From contig JAGLDB010000101.1 of the NCBI GenBank assembly GCA_023145935.1, positions 1 to 6,726 of the forward strand: a DNA stretch of 6,726 bases, given 5' to 3'. Position 1 is the first letter of the stretch. Each line of letters opens with the position of its first letter. The notes under the pieces are model-generated. The model ran no database searches and was not told where the DNA came from. It saw only the letters and a program-made list of their open reading frames with translations. This document shows, piece by piece, positions 4,678-6,726 of the stretch. The position numbers were made by a program, and so were the translations under genes. This DNA comes from Candidatus Sabulitectum sp. Its GTDB lineage: Bacteria; Fermentibacterota; Fermentibacteria; Fermentibacterales; Fermentibacteraceae.

Positions 4678-6726
4678 GCAGTAACGGGAAAGACTCTGGA
4701 ATTGATCCCCTCACGGGGCTTCTGGACAGGTCAGTTCTGCCTTATCTGAATCAGCAGTTCTCACAGCGGGATTACCCCTGGTCTCTGGTCATTATCGACA
4801 TTGATCATTTCAAGCTGGTAAACGATATCTATGGCCATCTGGCCGGTGACGCCATCCTCTCCCATGTGGGACAGACCATAAGGATCAATCTGAAAAGCAA
4901 CGACTTCGCGCTTCGTTTTGGCGGAGATGAATTCATTGTGATCCTCCCGGATACCAGCGGCGATAATGCACTTGATCTTGCCCAGCGACTTCTCTTCGAA
5001 TTCAGGAAGGGAGAGTTACCAGGAGGATCCAGCATCAGTGTTTCCATGGGCATTGCCCAGAGCAGACCGGAGGATCAGGAAATATCAGACTTGATCTCAA
5101 TGGCAGATCAGGCTCTGTATCACGCAAAAGAGACCGGAAGAGGGCGGTTCGTTCTAGCAGAAGATTTGAGTTTCCTTAAAGATATCGAACCGGACTTTTC
5201 TCATATGGTTGGAAGAAGAGACGAACTCCATCAGCTTAGAGAACTGGTTGACAGTGCCTCTGCGGATTCCGCAAGATTCTGTCTGTTAACAGGTTTTCAG
5301 GGAACGGGAAAGACAAAACTGGTAGAGGAAATGTTCAACTACTGTCAATTTAAACAGCTCCCTGTATTTACCACAGAAGCTCATCCTGTTTTTCAGGAAG
5401 AAAATTTCCTTATTCTCTGCATAGTTAGAAAAGCACTTAACCAGCTCTCGGAAAGCCAGATATCTTCGCTTACAACCGCCGTAGGGCCAATAGAACCATC
5501 GACAGCAGAACAGCTTGCAGAATTCACATTCAAAGAGAGATCCAGATCCATTTCTGCTGTTTCCGACGCAAACAGCTCGAGAAACAGAAAAGATCTCGGT
5601 GTAATTCTGAAAGAAATTTCCAGGATCATTCCCTTTGTAATGGTTATGGATAATCTGCATTGGGCTTCAGGGAAATGTATTCAATTTGCTGCTGAAGTAA
5701 TTGCCTCTATACCCGAAGCCAACATCCTGTACATCGGCATGAGTCGAACCAGTGAAACCATTAAGCTGCTTACATCCGTGTGGGTCACTATTCCTTCAAA
5801 AAGAATTCATCTGGCACCTCTGGAGCCCACCGATGTAAGAACCATGGTTTTCTTTGCAATGAAAACTCCGGGAATTCCTGACCAGGTACAAAACTATATG
5901 ATGCGGCAGAGCGGTGGCAATGCTCTGTTTCTTCGCAAGCTTATCAGCTGGGCTCTAGAGATGGGTTACTTAAGTATAAGCAAGGGTGATATCTGCATCT
6001 GGCAGGAGCCGGACGAAGACGAATTCCCTGGTGAGATTTCTTCCATAATTGAAGTAATGCTGGGTAAATGCACAGTAGCAGAGAAAACTGTTCTTAAACG
6101 GGCTGCTCTTGCAGGAGACCTTCTCGATCTTGAGCTGCTCAGCGAGCTTACATCCATGGATGAATTCAATGTTGCGGAAAGACTTGATCGCTTTGTGGGA
6201 ATGGGGCTTATTAAAGACAATGGAAGCTTTTACACTTTCTCATACGGTGTAATGAAAAGCCATCTGATCTCCAGGATATCTCCTTCACTCAGACAAATTC
6301 TCCATGAAAAGACAGCATCGTTCCTGGAGACCAGAAACAAAAACTCAAAAGACGAGTTAACCACACAGATCGCATACCATTTCTGTAAGAGCAGAAACAA
6401 CAACAAAGCTACGGAATACTCCAGAAAAGCCGCAAATATGACTTTTGTCCAGGGGCTTCACTCTCAATCCATATACTGGTATCAGAAGTACCTGAAGCTT
6501 GTTTCGAGCAGCCCGGGCAAAACAGGATTTCTAATCGCCCATATCAACATTGGAATTCTTTTTTCAATAACAGGCCAGGCTGAATTGGCAGAAAAGCATT
6601 TGCTGAAGGCTCTGACCCTCACCGATGATCCAGTGGATCTTTGCGCGATATACCACCGCCTGGGCAGGAATTATCATCGCAGAAGCATGTATCCCACTGC
6701 AATCGAATATTTCAAGAGGGCAATTA
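4674..6726 (+). CDS. GGDEF / AAA_16 (STAND-type) NTPase / TPR protein, 3' end outside window
   Basis: The frame is open from a stop at 4638-4640 to the window edge, at least 684 residues. It is predicted to be a soluble c-di-GMP synthase controlled by a signalling NTPase. From TTG 4674: the GGDEF domain fills about 10-165, with DPLTGLLDR, IIDIDHFKLVND, YGHLAGD and an exact GGDEF at 83-87. The inhibitory site is degenerate: KSND at 74-77 instead of RxxD. From about 180, MVGRRDEL opens an AAA_16-type module. Its Walker A is GFQGTGKT (207-214), its Walker B VMVMDNLHW (Asp326) and its GGNALFLRKL motif lies at 414-423, as in MalT/LAL and cyclase-linked ATPases. A winged-helix-like stretch follows. 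From about 580 a helical repeat region includes TPR-like units (GQAELAEKHLLKAL, then YPTAIEYFKRAI at the edge). The only usable in-frame start near the domain is TTG 4674; CTG 4671 is the other option. No transmembrane helix is visible. Confidence 0.9.
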   Translation, partial: MSSNGKDSGIDPLTGLLDRSVLPYLNQQFSQRDYPWSLVIIDIDHFKLVNDIYGHLAGDAILSHVGQTIRINLKSNDFALRFGGDEFIVILPDTSGDNALDLAQRLLFEFRKGELPGGSSISVSMGIAQSRPEDQEISDLISMADQALYHAKETGRGRFVLAEDLSFLKDIEPDFSHMVGRRDELHQLRELVDSASADSARFCLLTGFQGTGKTKLVEEMFNYCQFKQLPVFTTEAHPVFQEENFLILCIVRKALNQLSESQISSLTTAVGPIEPSTAEQLAEFTFKERSRSISAVSDANSSRNRKDLGVILKEISRIIPFVMVMDNLHWASGKCIQFAAEVIASIPEANILYIGMSRTSETIKLLTSVWVTIPSKRIHLAPLEPTDVRTMVFFAMKTPGIPDQVQNYMMRQSGGNALFLRKLISWALEMGYLSISKGDICIWQEPDEDEFPGEISSIIEVMLGKCTVAEKTVLKRAALAGDLLDLELLSELTSMDEFNVAERLDRFVGMGLIKDNGSFYTFSYGVMKSHLISRISPSLRQILHEKTASFLETRNKNSKDELTTQIAYHFCKSRNNNKATEYSRKAANMTFVQGLHSQSIYWYQKYLKLVSSSPGKTGFLIAHINIGILFSITGQAELAEKHLLKALTLTDDPVDLCAIYHRLGRNYHRRSMYPTAIEYFKRAI

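Noticed and set aside
4469..4714. 81-codon minus-strand ORF spanning the gap between the peptidase and GGDEF-NTPase genes
   Set aside because: It overlaps the ends of two well-supported plus-strand genes and shows no motif; the start has no good ribosome site.
1..6726. CRISPR arrays, insertion sequences, tRNA or rRNA genes
   Set aside because: No spaced direct repeats, terminal inverted repeats with transposase, or recognisable tRNA/rRNA segments were seen on reading both strands.

Overview
This looks like chromosomal DNA from a free-living, probably Gram-negative (diderm) bacterium with intermediate base composition, a little under half G+C by eye. A direct glutaminyl-tRNA synthetase is restricted to some bacterial lineages, since many use the transamidation route instead. 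The window also holds a Sec-exported S9 peptidase, a membrane diguanylate cyclase and a large GGDEF/ATPase/TPR protein. A faint Por/T9SS-like protein tail in an intergenic region hints at the Fibrobacteres-Chlorobi-Bacteroidetes group or a related candidate phylum, but I cannot place it further.

Layout from left to right: (1) the 3' part of glnS on the plus strand, cut by the window edge. (2) A perfect 28-bp palindrome between convergent genes, probably a bidirectional terminator. (3) A membrane-anchored diguanylate cyclase on the minus strand with an intact GGDEF active site and RxxD inhibitory site, probably starting at a TTG. (4) A divergent intergenic region of about 300 bases holding a GC-rich hairpin, two short inverted repeats and a possible relic 3' end of an exported protein. 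(5) A secreted 801-residue S9 serine peptidase on the plus strand, very close to the plant chloroplast glutamyl endopeptidase group. (6) A gap of about 175 bases with a long-armed inverted repeat. (7) A plus-strand gene still open at the right edge: N-terminal GGDEF domain, AAA_16/STAND-type NTPase, winged-helix-like region and the start of a TPR array.

The genes do not form one pathway. Two of the four make or are predicted to make c-di-GMP, one membrane-bound with product feedback and one soluble with a degenerate feedback site and an NTPase/TPR sensor. They flank a secreted peptidase. The most unusual points are the GGDEF-STAND-TPR fusion and two 10-codon leader ORFs, each overlapping the next gene by four bases (ATGA and TTGA). 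All similarity statements come from recognising motifs by eye; no database search was run.
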